Below, piece by piece: positions 12,038 to 23,202 of a stretch of 64,000 nucleotides of DNA. Made by a program: the position numbers and the translations under genes. The notes under the pieces were generated by a model. The model made no database searches. It saw only the letters and a program-made list of their open reading frames with translations, and had not been told where the DNA came from. The stretch comes from Crotalaria pallida (Eukaryota > Streptophyta > Magnoliopsida > Fabales > Fabaceae): positions 17,194,501 to 17,258,500 of the forward strand of contig CM075652.1 of the NCBI GenBank assembly GCA_037953625.1. The letters are read 5' to 3'. Each line of letters opens with the position of its first letter. Within the stretch, counting starts at the first letter, position 1.

Positions 12038-12748
12038 TTAGGAGCAGCTCGGCTTTTTCAAATTATTAAAGTTTGAAACCTTGCCGAGGTTCCTTACTGT
12101 TTTCTTGGTCTTAATGTATCCAAGTCCAGTTTTGTTTGAATAGTTTCTTTGTTCGGCTAAAAGCCGATCAAACAAGTCATCACTGTTGTTGACAGTTGCA
12201 CTTTTAAATTTTAGCTCAGAAATTTCTTTTTCATATCTAGTGCAGCAGTCAAGATTTTCATTTTTCAGTTGAGTGATAGTGTTTTCTAATGACTTGTTTC
12301 TGCTTTTCAAAGTTTCAATTGATTTTTCCAATTCAAGAACTTGCTCTTTATAGTTTGAAAGATTTTGTTTCAGTTTAATAAAATTTTTAGCAAGTTTCTT
12401 GAATTCGGTTTGCATTTCAAGATAAGCAGAATACAATTCATCAGTGTCATTAAATTCAGATTCAGAGTCAGAATCAGATATAGAGGTTACCTCAGTGCTT
12501 GTATGATTGGATACTGTTCGGCTTGTTGAGGCTTCCTCGTTGTGTTTGCCCATTAAACATTTGATGTTAGATCTTTGTTCTGATGTATCTAGTGCCGAGC
12601 TCGATGAGACTTCTTGATCGGCAAATCTAAGACCCGAGCATGGTTCTTCATCTTCACACTCCGAGCACGAGTCATATACAGGAAGATCTTGCTCTAAACA
12701 AGTTTGGCTTGGGCTTCTAAACACAGTTTCCCTTCCTATTAAGCACAA
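12038..12748 (-). pseudogene. copia gag extension, coiled coil and second zinc knuckle
   Basis: 236 residues. The acidic Ser-rich N-terminal part is followed by a long heptad-like coiled coil (about residues 110-180: LELEKSIETLKSRNKSLENT). It is normally fused downstream of gag. It is out of frame with gag at about 12750, where one base appears lost or gained, and ends at a TAA that falls inside a second CX2CX4HX4C knuckle, whose remaining half (HGHTPNEC) is readable just below 12,038. A coiled-coil gag extension is typical of Sirevirus gag. Confidence 0.8.
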
Positions 12749-12810
12749 ATTGCTTTCTCTTCTTCATCGGAAGAGCTAGAGCTTGAGCTGTTGTCATTAT
12801 TGGGTGCATC

Positions 12811-13821
12811 TCATACTATGTAAGCTCTCTTCTTCTTGTGGTCTTTGTTCTTCTTTATTTCTTCACCACCTTGCTGTTGCACTCTTGGACAGTATGCTCT
12901 GATGTGACCAGCTTCACCACATTCATGACATCTAACTCGGTCTTTTGAACTTGAACCTTTGTGGTGAGTGTTCTTGGCATCTCTTGCTCGGTTTCTGAAG
13001 TTCTTTTTGCCTTTGAAAAATTTGCTGAACTTCCTGACCATGAGACCAAAGTCTTCCTCATCAATGTCCGAGCTGGACTCATCTTCAGAGGATTCTTTGG
13101 TTGCCTTTATAGCAGCTTTGAGGGAGATTCCCTTCTTCTTCTTACCAGATTCTTCATGCATGGTCAGTCTGCCGAGCTCCATCTCATGCTCTTGCAGTTT
13201 GCCGAACAAAGTGGCTATGCTCATTGTGTCCAAGTCCTTAGCTTCCATAATGGCAGTGACCTTTGGCTGCCATTCTCTGCTAAGACATCTAAGCACTTTG
13301 TTAGTTATCTCGGCATTTTGAAATGTTTTGCCGAGAGCATTTAGATGGTTTATGATATGAGAAAACCGCTTCTGCAAATCATTTATATTTTCGTTTGGCA
13401 GCATTCGGAATAACTCATATTCATGCGTCAAAGTGTTTATCCTTGCTCGTCTGACCTCACTTGTCCCCTCATGAGTAAGTTGTAGAATATCCCACATTTC
13501 TTTTGCAGATTTGCAACTAGATACTCTAAAAAATTCATCATAAGACAAAGCTGAGGTGATGATATTTTTGGCTTTTAAATCAAAGGATACTTTTCGTTTA
13601 TCATCATCATCCCAACTTTCCCATGGGATTTCTACAACTTCTTCATTGATTTTTCTTTTAGGGACAAATGGCCCGTTTTCAATAGATTTCCAAATTTCCA
13701 TATCTATGGCTTCAATGAAAATTTTCATTCGAGCTTTCCAATAAGCATAACCCTCACCATTGAATAGTGGTGGTCTGTTTATGGAAGAGCCTTCACCTCC
13801 GAAGGGATTGTTAGTAGCCAT
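12811..13821 (-). CDS. copia gag (UBN2-type) with CCHC zinc knuckle
   Basis: 336 residues from ATG at 13821; makes the virus-like particle of the retrotransposon (family role). The N-terminal gag fold (NRPPLFNGEGYAYWKARMK; AKEMWDILQLTHEGTSEV; CLSREWQPKV) is of the UBN2/gag-polypeptide type. Basic and acidic low-complexity segments follow, then the knuckle CHECGEAGHIRAYC. It ends ...KKKRAYIV at a TGA where copia relatives usually have Trp (TGG), so this end is probably a nonsense change rather than the true C-terminus. It starts 70 bases inside the PBS-side LTR border, as expected. Confidence 0.88.
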   Translation of the reverse strand: MATNNPFGGEGSSINRPPLFNGEGYAYWKARMKIFIEAIDMEIWKSIENGPFVPKRKINEEVVEIPWESWDDDDKRKVSFDLKAKNIITSALSYDEFFRVSSCKSAKEMWDILQLTHEGTSEVRRARINTLTHEYELFRMLPNENINDLQKRFSHIINHLNALGKTFQNAEITNKVLRCLSREWQPKVTAIMEAKDLDTMSIATLFGKLQEHEMELGRLTMHEESGKKKKGISLKAAIKATKESSEDESSSDIDEEDFGLMVRKFSKFFKGKKNFRNRARDAKNTHHKGSSSKDRVRCHECGEAGHIRAYCPRVQQQGGEEIKKNKDHKKKRAYIV

Positions 13822-13876
13822 TCGGTTTCCTCAAGGATCTTTTCGAAAAAGTTTTTACACTTGATCTTTCGACCGA

Positions 13877-13888
13877 GCTCTGATACCA
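13877..13888 (-). promoter_or_regulatory. primer binding site (tRNA-iMet)
   Basis: Minus-strand TGGTATCAGAGC, two bases from the LTR end: the standard plant initiator tRNA-Met PBS. Confidence 0.92.
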
Positions 13889-13890
13889 CT

Positions 13891-15652
13891 TGTTGGAAAC
13901 CAACAAGAGGCCTAACAATCGAGTAGAGGGGGGGTGAATAGCAGATTGAAGCTAATATGACAATTTTTCGATTTATTGAAAACTAAACTGAATGTTGATC
14001 GGGTATGAAAATAAATGCCGAGCGAAAACCGAGCAGACAGGGTTAAATGATTAACCAAATAGATGAACAGAATGGTTAATCAGTTAACCGAGCTGCTTAG
14101 AACCCGAGCTTTGAGAACAACACTCAATTCCGAGCTACCAGACTAACGATTGAAAACTTGGATGCTCGAAATACAGCGGAAAACACTTAAGCAAATACAG
14201 CAGAAGGAAAGCGATAAAGAAATAAAATGAACACCCAAGATTTATCCCGGTTCACTCTCACCCTGAGAGCTAGTCCAGTCCCCTCTAAAAACCTTTTAGA
14301 GAGCTTTCACTAAAAATCGATTTTCTGGGTTACAAAGGATTTACAAGAGACTACCCCTCTAAACCTATCCAGTCAAACGAGTATACCAAACTCGTGACAA
14401 ACTACCCACAACAAATCGATGACCAAAGAACCTCTTTGGAACCTTTTCACCACGAAAAGCTTTCTCGATCAGAGACCAGCTTTTCACTCCAGCAGATACA
14501 ATGAACAAGATTTATGAATGAGAATGGCTCCAATTCAAAACACTCTTCGAATGAGTATGAAGATGTGAAGTTCAAGAGTGATTCGATTTTGTGAAGGGGA
14601 ATCACAGAAAAGAAAATATGTTGAACTTAGAGTTTGGATTTGAAAGATTAAACTCTCTAAGTTCTTGAAAATTTAAATGATCTTTTTCTTTTCTGTGAGT
14701 TTGATTCTGCTCTATTTTTGAAAGAGAATGAAAATGTTGTTTCCAGAAAATTGTTCAAAAAAATTGTCTGCTGTAACCGTTGAAAACACCCCTATTTATA
14801 ATCTCTTGATTTCTAGAAAAGAGAGAGAGAAAGAGCCGTACGGCAAAAGGCATTTCTCCGTCTTTCCAGAAAGAAGAAAAGGACGGTTCTACTGAAAAGC
14901 CATGGGGTTTTCAACGACTATAATTTGACAGCAGAGCAGTGATGGTGACCCTTCACCAACCTTTGATTTTAACTCATTTTGAATTTCAAACTTGTTACTA
15001 TGTTGGAGATAAAATCCTAGAACTTCTACCCAGACTCAACGGTAATAAAAGGTACGACACAGCTGAGCAGAGTCTGAAGGTTGAAGATGATGCGTTGTTG
15101 AAGAGTGAACAAAGACAGTCGAGCTTGAGCTTCGTTCGAGCTTTGAGCTTTGCTTCGAGCTTGAGTTTTGAGATTGGGGTTGCCGAGCCTTGAACTTTGT
15201 TCGAGCTTGGTCTGAGATTGGTGTTGCCTAGCCTTGAGCTTTCTTCAGCAACCACACTTGAACTTTGAAGTAACAGATCCAAGCTTTGTTCTTTGCTCAG
15301 GGTGCGTGATCAATCCGAGCTAATTTGATCTTACTTATGTTGTGACTTAGTTCAATATTCAGAGTCTTCCGAGCGAGCTCTGAACTGATCAATATCTGAG
15401 CGTACTGTCTTGTAGAGCTGAGCTATCAAACTTGGATGAACTCCGACCGTGATCAAAAGCCAAGCTCAATCCGAGCTGAAACTTCAAAAGCAGATATCCG
15501 AGCTTCTGACTTTGGCGGAATGCATGCACAGAACTAAGTCTGACGCTTTTGTCATTGACCCCACGCCGAGCTCTATTTACTTGACATCATCAACATCTTT
15601 GATTCTTCCAAGCGTATATATTTGACATCATCAAAATCTCTTTGATTCTACA
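13891..15652 (-). repeat. copia LTR, right copy (5' LTR of the element)
   Basis: 1762 bp, nearly identical to 6158-7929. The main length difference is the G-tract (seven G here). The TATA box is at 14793-14800 and the same CCGAGCT clusters are present. Confidence 0.95.
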
Positions 15653-15794
15653 AAAATTATATAAGATAACAATTTTCTAGGGATGTTTTAGAAAAATGGG
15701 AATGAAATAAAATTTAAGAAGATTAGTTACTTTTGTTTATATTTTAAATCAAATGGTATTTGTTTTTTTTGCTTATATTTCAATCCGGAGGGAG

Positions 15795-16502
15795 CATTTT
15801 GCACACCGATGTCCTTCTTCAAGAGTATGATTGAAACATGCGATCAACTTGTACCAGACAAATTATCTAATAACATCTGTAGTAGTCACATATTTTGGGG
15901 TGAGTAGTGGGAGTCCTGATCAACATAGCTAACTTTCAACTTCATTTAAAAAAAATAAAATAAAAAAAAAACTTTCAACTTCAGTTGAGTCCAAGCAATA
16001 CCTTTTTTTTAAACCTTGTTGACACACAATTTTTTCAAATTTTTTTACCCTAAAAAAATGTAAAAAAAAAAAAGGAAAAACCAACAGAAAAAAAAATGAG
16101 AGCTAGTAAAAAAAAACAGAGAGAACAAGAAAGAGGCAAAGAAAATATAGAAAGATTGAATGGTGAAAATAAAAATCAAAGGAATAAATTGAATGTAAGA
16201 ATAAAAATTAATGAAAATATTCAGAGTTGAAATAAATATTGATGGAAACGATTGAGAATCAAAATATTAATTGAAAAGATTGAGAATTAAAATAAAATTA
16301 CTTGAAAAGACCTAGAGTCGAAATAGAAAAATAAATTTTAAAGATTTGATTAAAAAAAATAAAAGAATATTCCATTGTGCTCTTCAAAAAAACCTAGTTC
16401 TTTCTAACCGAAATTTTACTCTAAATAGAGACTTCTTTCTCTTCTCTGAAGACACAATTTCTTACATACAATTACAATTACACATTTGAATTGTTTTCTT
16501 TC

Positions 16503-16536
<34 letters not shown>

Positions 16537-17944
16537 CAACTACAACTTGTGTGTGCATCATAGCTTGTAAATTGTAATCCATGTGCTTGAAAACTTGTGT
16601 GTGGGTCATATTTATGCACAGAGCTTGTAACCCATGTGCTTGACGCCTGTCGTCATTGTTCTTCAAATTCCAACTTCCACTTTCATGCAAATTCGGCCCC
16701 TTTTCCTTATTATTTTATTTTTATATTTTTACTTCCTGCCTTTTTGCTCTATATTTATTTGTATTTTTAATTAAGACAGACGATGGAATACTCATAATTA
16801 CCTGAGGTACGCCCAAAATTATTGCTTTCTTGAGGTGAAAATCATTCTTTAAGTTTTGATAGGAGTTTTGGTGGGAGCTTAAAGGATATCGATAAAATCT
16901 TAATTTGAAAATCAAACAAAATATAATTATGCCATAGACTCCCTCTTAAAATATTGCAAAAAAAATATTAATTGAAAATATTTGGGAATTAAAGTCAACG
17001 ACGAAATAATTGGACAATGACAGGGGTGGCAGATACAAAAATTCTGTCAAATACTCTTGAAGCAGATTTTTGTTGTTAGATTTAATAAAGAGTGTTAGCT
17101 GCGTCTAATTATCAAAAAAGTTAGCTGCATCTAATTATCAAAAAATTAAAATAAAGCATTTATTAAAATATTTTTCTTATAAATAATAAAATCAATGCGA
17201 ATAAATTTGCTTATCTCAAACTGTCACGACTTTGGTGAATGCAAATATTTGAAGATTTTCTTGGAAATCTTTTCAAAGCTAACAATTTACATGGAGCAAA
17301 ACTTTTTTCTTTTATTCTAAACTATTTTTATAAGTAGAAAGAATTTTTAAGTTTACCATTGTTACATCAAATATGGTAAGAGATTTAAATTTGTTCCATA
17401 GAAAAATTGCTATCAAGCAACTCAATCTCTATTATAGTCATTTTATCATTTTCTTGATAATATGTTGATAAAATGGGATATAAAAATAAAAATAAATAAA
17501 AATACCTTCTTAAAAAATAATAATAGAAAATCAAACCAAACAAAAAAACAAATAATTTAGGCCAAATAGGTAACCGTTCTTAGAATGAACGTGACAGAGT
17601 GCTAATACTTTCCCTATTCGTAATCAACCCATGAACCTAAACTCTGGTATGTGGACAATTTTTAAGGTATCTGATTGCATCATTCCATTTTTATGGATAA
17701 AGCAATCGGTGACAACTTCAAATCACTACAATTAATTAAAAATATATAAATTTTGCGGCGCTCTTCAGGAAGATCGCAACAACCGAGAACATTTGCGGGT
17801 TAAGCCATAACTTTGGTCTATGTGTAATTGCTTGATTTAAATGTTTTGTTTGATTTTTTATTTTTACCTATGTAACTAAGCATTGTGGGTTGTTTACTAC
17901 TTTCATTCATAAGCCCTACACCCGAGCCCAATACCTTATAAGTT
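15795..17944. other. A+T-rich intergenic DNA with short tandem duplications
   Basis: No gene is seen. Homopolymers (A26 or so at 16510-16536) and small repeats are present: two copies of a unit of about 27 bp, GTTAGCTGC(A/G)TCTAATTATC, at 17096-17150, and repeated GATTGAGAATTAAAAT-like units at 16240-16330. The short ORFs here have no recognisable content. Confidence 0.4.
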
Positions 17945-18815
17945 TAAATTAGAGAAATGGAATTCTCACCCCAACTATTATCCCAACACCCCAATTTAAA
18001 CAGTGAAATTTCATTTTCACCCTTCATTAAATTTTCGACTCGGGACTCTCGGAAAATTTTTCCGAGAGGTACCTCTCGGAAAAATGAAGAATTTTCCAAC
18101 AGGTACCTCTCGGAATTTTAAAAAATTAGCAAAAAAGAGAAAAAAAATGAAGAGGTCAAATCTTTTCACCATTTGCAGCTGTACCATCTGCACAAGTTTA
18201 GCATAGACTGAATTTATGCAATACTACTCTCATAAGTTTTGGGTTTTGGAATGGCTATGGGCATCAACTATGCATATATCTAGTATGTCACTTGGCGACT
18301 TCAAGTCGCTCGCGATGATAGTCCAGTATGAATAATCCCCTCAAAAGAGAAACAACTTCTTGGATTTTATTAATGATTCACACTGTTTATTATGAACCAC
18401 GTGTTTGTCAATCAATACCATCTACTATGTGATATATGCAACTAAATAAATATCATCAACTGTATATGCAACAAGCAATAGACGCAGAATGTTAGGAAGA
18501 GACAAATCTATTTTAGTGATAAGTTTTCTATGAAAGATAAGCTACAAAAATTTCACCTGGCTATTGCAGGCAATAAGTTTCTGTTTTGGCAACACGAGTG
18601 TCTGCCCATGTGGCCATGTCTCTTTTCTGCTGAATTTTTCGAGAGGTACCTCTCGGAAAAATGTCCAAAATTCCGAGAGATATCTCTCGGAAAAACACTT
18701 TAGAAAATATTCCGAGAGTCCCGTGTTGGAAAAAAAATAAAGGGTATTTTTGTCATTTTACTGTTCAAATGGGGTGTGGGGATAATATGTGGGGTGAGGA
18801 ATCTAAATCTCTTTA
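17945..18815. mobile_element. TIR DNA transposon with palindromic subterminal repeats
   Basis: The left end (ATTCTCACCCCAACTATTATCC from 17962) and the right end (reverse: ATTCCTCACCCCACATATTATCC, to about 18803) form inverted repeats of at least 70 bp. Inside each end lie palindromes built on CCGAGAG: CCGAGAGGTACCTCTCGG at 18062-18079, a one-mismatch copy at 18639-18656 and CCGAGAGATATCTCTCGG at 18673-18690; a half-palindrome lies near 18099. No transposase is present and the target duplication is not clear. Confidence 0.7.
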
Positions 18816-19439
18816 AATAAAGGATTAAGTAGTGTTGCCTTGAGAGACATTTGGTCTCCGTACAAGCCCACAAAAACCCCTCACTCAAATTGCATCGTTT
18901 TCGCTTGTGGCCTATGATGGATGAGGATTGGAGACCTTTGCCAGCGTAAATGTTGGTGACAACAAGAGGCAATCTGGGGCTTTTTGATAGAAGTCATAGA
19001 ACGTACCGTTTTGCATCTTATAGTGACTTTGGAAGCCACCAGGTGTCCTAGAGTTTTCCTTTAACACATGGTGTCAAACCAAAGTTACCTAATCTACATC
19101 AGACAAAGAGGATATTAAGTCTTCTGCTTTTTGTTATATATGTCTACTTGTGCATTTACATACCATTTGCACGCATGGCCCATCGCCATGAGGTTAAGCC
19201 ATCTTATAATTAAATCAAGCTTGGAGTAACTGGTTGTTGTTTCAAGTGATCTCGAACTATTTGATAACTAACAATTCATCTTGGCATTCTGTATTTGTTA
19301 TGAATGCTTATCGCTCCCAAATAAGATCTTTTCAATTCTAATGGCACTACATTATGCATTTTGCATCATCATATTCATATGCATCATTCACAAAATAAAT
19401 TTTTCAAGAATTCTTCTTTAAATAGACCATGTTTCATCA
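18816..19439. other. intergenic, nothing recognised
   Basis: Mixed-composition sequence with no supported ORF or repeat. It is slightly more G+C-rich around 18840-19060 and may be an old element fragment. Confidence 0.3.
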
Positions 19440-20070
19440 TTATTACTCGCCAACACCCATATCAGACCAGACTAAGAACCGAAACCATGGTTGATGAGAA
19501 TGAAAGCATTGTAGAACTTCGAGCAAAATTGCTCCAAATGAAAGAACAAATGAACATAATGACCCGGTCAGTGGATTAGATGACTAAGGTCGATCAAATG
19601 CTAGAGAAGTTGATGAAGGAAAACTTTGAAAGTCATATTGAAGATGAACAACTTGTCATAAAACTTGGAAGCTCCACTCAATCACCAATTGGTCCATCAA
19701 TTCAAGATCCACAAGATCCTATCTTTGAAACGAATAGACCTTAACCCAAAGTTATTCCTCAGTTTGACCACTCTCGAAGATCACTATCTATCAAGCTTGA
19801 TTATACTATCTAGAGTTCTTGGCAGCCCGGTTGAAAGCTGTGGAGGGGAATAAGCCATCATGGATCAAAAGCACCATTAAATGTGCCTGGTGTCAGGGCC
19901 GGTGGTGCTTTCTGACTTTAAGGTGATTGAATTTGAAAAGTACCAAGATATCACTTCTCCTGGATAGCACTTGACCATGTATTCGAGGAGAATGGCAAAC
20001 TACGCAAAAAATGACAAAATGGAGATTCATTTCTTTCAGGACAACCTTTACTCGAGTTGCGTCAAATTGG
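19440..20070 (+). pseudogene. decayed Ty3/gypsy (Tat-like) gag fragment
   Basis: Several frames together give the order of a plant Ty3 gag: VDENESIVELRAKLLQMKEQM (from about 19489), then VIPQFDHSS-like and KAVEGN-like segments, then FEKYQDITSPG, HLTMYSRRMANYAKNDK and EIHFFQD (about 19925-20040). Stops and frameshifts interrupt it and no pol follows. Assignment to the Tat/Retand side of Ty3 rests on remembered gag motifs. Confidence 0.6.
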
Positions 20071-20814
20071 TACATATTGTGATTTTCTTAAGTCTTAAAT
20101 TTATGCACCCAAGTGCACAAATCGTACCAAAGTAGAGTTGAGCAAGAACGAAGCCGATCCCATAAAGACTTGTGTAAATTTAGATATTGTTGAATAAATT
20201 CTAATATAATTGTAAAATTAACAAGTGAAAGAATGTTGAAAAAATAATTGAAAAATAAACAAATTAAAATAAAGAAACAAATAACAAAGTTAAGTTGAGT
20301 AGGATGAGCTAAGGACACGTACCCACATGATAGCCCTTAAGGTAACCTATAGAGGCACTCTTAAGGCAAGCTCCAAGCTCAAACGACCTTCAATCAAGGA
20401 CTCGGAGCCTAGAGTAGTTCGGAATAGCTCAAATGTGGGCGTAACCCGTAGGCAAGTTACAAGACTTATTTATGAAGTCAATTCTCCAGTGGATAATAAC
20501 TCGATCAGGGAAGACTAATATTGGATTATCTACAATTATAGAGGATCACCGCTTATCTAAATAAGATAAGATCACAGGAAGATTATCCTTGCAAATAGAA
20601 GATTTATCAAGAGAAATAAATCAGGCCAAGCAACACTTGTAAACCTTATAAATACCAGCCTCAATCAAGGGATGAAGACACACAATTCCACCACCCAATA
20701 CACCAAGTACAAACATTACTGCAACGTTCCCATAAAGATACACGATACACACATCCATACTCAATTCATAAAAGGATTCATATGTATGACTTTCACTTTT
20801 CACAAATGTCTTGG
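20071..20814. other. possible LTR or leader fragment
   Basis: Follows the gag remnant. 20330-20800 has LTR-like features (a TTATAAATACC box near 20647, purine and pyrimidine blocks), but I found no TG...CA pair or direct repeat. The left part (20080-20330) is A-rich. No gene. Confidence 0.3.
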
Positions 20815-23202
20815 TTGTACAAGGGCTTCAACGTACTCTTGACTATAACGCTTACAAGGGCCACGAGAAACGTCATACCGGGATATTAACATGGATATAT
20901 TGCTAACAGATAGCATCCTACCTGCAATAGGCCTCTTCCCACAAGACACAATATATCGGGATTTATGGATATACCGCTTATGAACAGGGTACTACCCGCA
21001 ACGGGTCCTTTTCTGCAAGACATGGTATATCGATATTTTTCGATCTACCGCTAACGAATAGCTTCTTATTTGCAACAGGTCTCTTCCCATGAGACACGGT
21101 AATATTAGGAAGGATATACCCCTTACGAATAACACCATATCCGCAACAGGTCCTTTCCCAAGACAAGGTATACCAGGATTACTCATCATTCTCATCTACG
21201 TCCCTTGTAACCATTATTCATTAAAATTAATATCATTTGTCGTATCATATGAATTCTTTCGTATTTGGTACTAATGCTACTTCATGCATGATCTTCTACT
21301 TCTTTTACTAGCATTAATTTTATCATCATTTCATCCTTTACTTATCCATTATAATTCCTTGCTATAGAATTAATAACATGTGATCATATTATGGGTAAGC
21401 TATAGGTTTTTTAGTTAGACTTAAAATCCTAATAATTATTTTTATTAACATTATTCACTTTATCATTTACCTTGTTTGTTCTTGGATATTATCAATTACT
21501 TTCAAATAATCCTTTTAATGATAAAAAGGTAGGACTGGTAATCAGTTATCTCCTAGTGATAATCAGTTACTTGTCTATTAAACCTTTGACAATATTCTAG
21601 AATCAGTTCTGATAACCGGTTATCCTTCCCTAATAATCGATTATTAGTGATCAATCTTGTGGCTTTCTACACATAATAGTCGGTTATCATGTTAGAAAAC
21701 TACGAAGATAACCTCATTCATTTTGGAATTTCAATGCTAACTTTACTTCCGTCTTACCCAAAACTTCATAACATATAAGTTTCACGTGTATACTGACCTT
21801 AAGCAACACCAAACAGGGACTTCACCAACATTTATTAACATACCAATTCTCATATTATTAAATGTTCCTAAATCAAGGATACTAACACATACATCTCTTA
21901 AACAATTTGCCACATTCATATATCAATTTAGCATATCAAATTATTAATTGATAATTCAACATGCCATTATATGAATCTCAGAGTTTAAGCAAAACATAGC
22001 CATGGATTATTTTGATCTCAAAGTCATGTTATCTTTTCATGACATACAAAGCAATTCCCACAAGCTCATGGTGGCTTGCACTACACTTTGTAGCCATCAA
22101 TTACCATCCTAATAATATTATTAACTTCTCCCTACCTAATTTTGGACATTGAAGGATTGGAATCAAGATCAGGAGTGGCAATAGAAGTTGGAACAACAGT
22201 ATACATAAATGGCATAGGATTTTAATACCGTTTTGCAGGGAAAATACAAAGATTGATTTGAACTTATTTATGCCATCAGGACTAATTGAGGAAATCAAAA
22301 CACAGGAGTTTAAGTCTGGGTTGCTTATCAAAAATCAGCAGCTAACCTAGGCAAAAAAAAGACCGCACCACCTACTATTCAGGAACTAGAACCACTTTCT
22401 GACTTCTTTGACACACAATAACTTCATGATTTTGCGGGGAAAGCTTAGAGAATTGGCTAGGATTAGTTATATGTTGTTAGAACTAGGATTAGTTCTATGC
22501 TGTAAGAATTGGGATTGTAGCTATAATTGAGAGCTTATCTCTCTTTAAGCTTGACAAACGAATATTAATAAAACTATTTGAAACTCTGGAGTAGTTTAGA
22601 AAGAAATTTTCAGCTACAATTCAAAGGGAAATATGCGTTACATCTCAAGGCAAGATGTATACATGAATGGAAAAAGTTTTTCAGAGTTTCTTAGCACCAA
22701 AGAATAAGAGGAAATAGATTATTTGAGTGATATTTATAGACAAGGATTTTGGACATAGATGAGGTGGCTTAAAAGATGAAGAATGGCCATGGGGTTGTCA
22801 CTACACCCCCTGACTCAGCCAGGTAGTAGGAGGTGTCAAGACAAGGGAAATCCACGAGTTTCAAGTCACCACTGCCTTATCTCTTGAGGAGGTTTACAAA
22901 GATAATCGGTTACTGATATTCAGTAATAGGTTATCAGACCCTAGATTGCACTGAATTGGGAAATTTTACTAACAATAACTGACTATCAAAACCTAATAAC
23001 CGGTTATTAAGAGTAAAAATCTCAAATATAATATATTTTAAAACTATAAGCTCCCAATCATAATCAAATATTTTATACTTACATTTGAAAGTAAAATATC
23101 ATTAAAGTATAATATATTTATCTTCCGGGATGATATACTTTATTTCCAAAAACCCATATCTTAATTTAATAATGTAATATGAAAATTAAGGGATGCTACG
23201 CT
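20815..23202 (-). repeat. long LTR 'G', minus orientation, left end not found
   Basis: The right end GGGATGCTACG (23191-23201) is a mutated GGGATGTTACA terminus. Immediately outside it the minus-strand PPT AAGTGGGGGAGAG abuts (23202-23215), which fixes the orientation. Inside are AACCGGTT-type motifs at 22895-23006, TATAAATA (minus) at 22731-22738, a second motif cluster at 21529-21690 and a minisatellite at 20850-21180. The section 22100-22620 has no counterpart in LTRs A or B and may be another insertion. The LTR resembles B and is probably of a Ty3 chromovirus type. Confidence 0.65.
20850..21180. repeat. minisatellite in LTR G, about 75-80 bp unit
   Basis: Four to five diverged units with the core CGCTTACGAATAGC..., GCAACAGGTCC and TTCCCA.GAGACACGGTATA. 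The same unit recurs in LTR B (43220-43600) and, more diverged, in LTR A (39050-39390). Confidence 0.75.

Larger units (their letters stand above)
6158..15652 (-). mobile_element. Ty1/copia Sirevirus-type LTR retrotransposon, near complete
   Basis: A 9.5-kb element coding on the minus strand. Near-identical LTRs (6158-7929 and 13891-15652), each with TG...CA ends, are flanked by perfect AAAAT duplications at 6153-6157 and 15653-15657. A PBS complementary to initiator tRNA-Met is at 13877-13888 and a polypurine tract touches the other LTR at 7930-7943. Order on the minus strand: LTR, PBS, gag, coiled-coil gag extension, protease-integrase-RT-RNase H, several extra PPT-like blocks, LTR. Long LTRs, copia domain order, a gag coiled coil and multiplied PPTs fit the Sirevirus (Maximus/SIRE) lineage. 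By eye I count roughly 25-30 substitutions between the LTRs, so insertion is recent. gag carries two nonsense sites and a frameshift, so the copy is not autonomous as it stands, although pol is open throughout. Confidence 0.95.
6019..15794. mobile_element. Stowaway-like MITE split by the copia element
   Basis: The left half (6019-6157) begins TACCCTCCAACTCAAATTATAAGCAAAA. The right half (about 15658-15794) ends in a sequence that reads in reverse CTCCCTCCGGATTGAAATATAAGCAAAA. Together they make terminal inverted repeats of Stowaway type, about 275 bp without the insert. The copia element sits near the middle. Confidence 0.6.

Noticed and set aside
19361..19579. 72-codon ORF as a host gene
   Set aside because: Its C-terminal part matches a Ty3 gag start and continues as a decayed gag; upstream part is noise.
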